Assembly: GCF_000764185.1 (NCBI RefSeq)
Contig: NZ_JQEC01000002.1
Coordinates: 62,001-126,000, forward strand
Length of the DNA: 64,000 bases
Direction: 5' to 3'
From: Colwellia psychrerythraea
Lineage (GTDB): Bacteria > Pseudomonadota > Gammaproteobacteria > Enterobacterales > Alteromonadaceae
The notes beneath the pieces were generated by a model, which saw only the letters and a program-made list of their open reading frames with translations, was not told the origin of the DNA and ran no database searches. This document shows, in pieces, positions 62,806 to 64,000 of the stretch; position 1 is the first letter of the stretch; each line of letters opens with the position of its first letter. Both the position numbers and the translations under genes were made by a program.

Positions 62806-62861
62806 TGTGATTTATTGTTACTATAGTGCTCTCATAATTTTAGCTAAAAGGATCTATCATA

Positions 62862-63545
62862 ATGCCACTTTTCAGCATTAAAACAGTTATATTTACCACG
62901 CTAGTTACACTCACTTCTTTGCAAATAAATGCCCATGAAGTTTGGTTAGAGAGAGACGATAATGGTCCGGTAAGAGTCTATCTAGGGGAACCTGGAGAGC
63001 CTGAAGTAGGTAGTGAAATTAATAAATTAGCAGGCTCACAAGTTTTTACTGATGATCGCAAAACCGTTGCTACACTTGCACAAAAAGAGGATCATTTTGA
63101 AGCACTAGTCGACAGAGCCGGTGATGCTCGTTTATTTAGTGATCAAGTTTGGCAACCTTGGCAGATGGATGATAGTACTTGGTGGAAATTTTGGAAAAGC
63201 AGTGAAGAAAAACTGCAAGGCGGAATTTTACAAGCCCGCGTTGGCCGCAATGAAACGTCGGCAAAATTAACTTACGAACTAGTGCCTGTTTTTGCCAATG
63301 GCAATGTTTTTACTGCCACCTTTGAAGGTCAGCCATTAAGGAACAAATCAATATCATTGCTCACACCAAGTAAAATGCATCATAACTTTACTACCAATAA
63401 ATTAGGTCAAATTGAGATTAAATCTCAAGAGAGTGGCCGCTTTATTTTGACCAGTGTGCATACTGTAGATAAACAAACCATACATTCTGGCAAGCAAGTA
63501 GACAGCTTAATGTATATCAGTACTTTAAGTTATGTAGCACCTTAA
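62862..63545 (+). CDS. DUF4198-family exported protein
   Basis: 227 residues. Signal peptide (cleavage after INA, position 24), then HEVWLERDDNGPVRVYLGEPG, the usual start of DUF4198 proteins; the N-terminal His of the mature protein could bind a metal. C-terminal half is an Ig-like region (FEGQPLRNKSISLLTPSK). Such proteins accompany TonB-dependent metal or iron uptake. The Fur-like box upstream and the TonB receptor behind it support an iron or metal uptake role. AAAGGAT precedes the ATG. Confidence 0.75.
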   Translation: MPLFSIKTVIFTTLVTLTSLQINAHEVWLERDDNGPVRVYLGEPGEPEVGSEINKLAGSQVFTDDRKTVATLAQKEDHFEALVDRAGDARLFSDQVWQPWQMDDSTWWKFWKSSEEKLQGGILQARVGRNETSAKLTYELVPVFANGNVFTATFEGQPLRNKSISLLTPSKMHHNFTTNKLGQIEIKSQESGRFILTSVHTVDKQTIHSGKQVDSLMYISTLSYVAP

Positions 63546-63880
63546 AATACTGTTAGTTAACCTGATCTCTGGATGATGATCGCTTGATGTTTAAGTAAAA
63601 ACAACAACTTACAGTTAATAAAAATCAGAGGAGCCGCAAGGCTCCTTTTTAATAGGGTTAATGGTTTTAGTTCACGAGAAAAAATAAGCGCCGTTGATAA
63701 TATCCTACGATCTTTGTCGATTCCAACACCTTCCCTGATTTACCAGCAGCTTAAAAGTTATAATTTGTCATCTATTTGTACAAAATTGTTTTCAACACTA
63801 ACACTTACTGTTAACATCCGACCAGCCAAATACAAATCACTATCATTCTTATTTATATCGTTATCATAAAGGTGTTGTTA
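63546..63880. other. Intergenic interval with terminator and Fur-like half-sites
   Basis: 335 bases. It contains the terminator at 63629-63651 and, just before the receptor gene, CTATCATT (63840-63847) and GTTATCAT (63860-63867), which resemble Fur half-sites. Iron control of the receptor is likely but not proven. Confidence 0.45.
63629..63651 (+). terminator. Rho-independent terminator
   Basis: AGGAGCC, loop GCAA, GGCTCCT and T5. Clean stem of 7 bp with a GNRA-type tetraloop, placed 84 bp after the DUF4198 gene. Confidence 0.85.
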
Positions 63881-64000
63881 ATGAAATTATCTCTCGTCGC
63901 GAGCGCAATAAGTGCTGGTTTATTATTCTCTAATACCGTCAGTGCGTATGCTGATACACAAGTCGTTGCTGATGAAGAACAGCAAATTGAAAGAATTATT
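63881..64000 (+). CDS. TonB-dependent receptor, N-terminal part (runs off window)
   Basis: The first 40 codons only. Signal peptide (SLVASAISAGLLFSNTVSAYA, cleavage near 24) then EEQQIERII, the start of a TonB box. AAAGGTG before the ATG supports the start. With the DUF4198 gene it likely forms an iron or metal uptake locus. Confidence 0.75.
   Translation, partial: MKLSLVASAISAGLLFSNTVSAYADTQVVADEEQQIERII

Larger units (their letters stand above)
62544..62861. other. Intergenic interval with terminator and Fur-like box
   Basis: 318 bases: a terminator-like hairpin at 62640-62676 and a Fur-like box at 62787-62805. No gene is seen. Confidence 0.55.

Noticed and set aside
1-64000. CRISPR arrays, rRNA, tRNA, insertion sequences or phage genes
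   Set aside because: No evenly spaced repeats, no RNA gene signatures and no transposase or phage proteins were recognised anywhere in the window.

Overview
The window looks like chromosome from an AT-rich marine gammaproteobacterium of the Alteromonadales, most probably close to Colwellia or Thalassotalea. This is inferred from gene families and protein style (engB next to a c4-like cytochrome, a LetAB-type MCE locus, TPR-sulfotransferase beside a TonB receptor, CcoG, several Fur-type boxes). No rRNA, tRNA, CRISPR array or insertion sequence was recognised.

Layout. 0-5 kb: the end of a TonB-domain protein, then an AttEFGH-like operon (ABC ATPase, double FtsX permease, lipocalin-type lipoprotein). 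5-7.5 kb: small single genes (DUF2750, PilZ/YcgR-like, GNAT, an STAS/SpoIIAA-like protein that seems to start at ATC). 7.6-12.8 kb: TetR regulator plus RND efflux adaptor and pump. 12.9-16.3 kb: membrane M28 peptidase and metallo-beta-lactamase-fold hydrolase, divergent around a perfect palindrome. 16.3-21.3 kb: an accessory stretch of small same-strand orphan genes, gene fossils and an attC-like hairpin, which resembles a decayed integron cassette array. 21.6-25.5 kb: serine hydrolase, truncated RidA gene, quinone-oxidoreductase-like enzyme and its LysR regulator. 25.5-26.1 kb: a gene-free stretch with an FNR-like box and a possible small RNA. 26-30 kb: ABC exporter, engB, triheme cytochrome c. 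30-34.5 kb: a LetAB-like lipid transport locus with LetA split into two genes and a LetB with eight MCE domains. 34.5-39.2 kb: a molybdenum hydroxylase set (XdhC, MocA-like, 2Fe-2S subunit, Tat-exported molybdopterin subunit). 39.2-46.9 kb: membrane-bound XRE regulator, a second ABC/FtsX operon, and an operon of an exported PfpI-like protein with an OmpR-type two-component system. 46.9-48.8 kb: EamA transporter and LysR regulator. 48.9-55.1 kb: a second two-component system, a TonB-dependent siderophore receptor behind a Fur box, and a TPR-sulfotransferase. 55.4-59.4 kb: MetF-like protein behind tandem met boxes, DsbA-like and DsbC-like proteins, and a CadC/ToxR-like regulator. 59.5-62.5 kb: PAS sigma54 activator and CcoG. 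62.8-64 kb: Fur-boxed DUF4198 protein and the start of another TonB receptor.

The most notable regulatory reading is at 40-47 kb. The promoters of the ABC operon and of the PfpI-RR-HK operon both carry TTTCACA direct repeats spaced 11 bp, and both have CTAATGA exactly 31 bp downstream of the second repeat. This fits one OmpR-type regulator controlling itself and an envelope-stress or peptide-export transporter. A second clear reading is at 59.5-61.2 kb: a sigma54-type promoter before ccoG, with two CACGA-N4-TCGTG-like sites upstream and a perfect copy before the activator's own gene. Two genes (7089 and 30030) have strong Shine-Dalgarno sequences placed exactly for ATC and ATT start codons, with no canonical start that would keep the conserved N-terminus.
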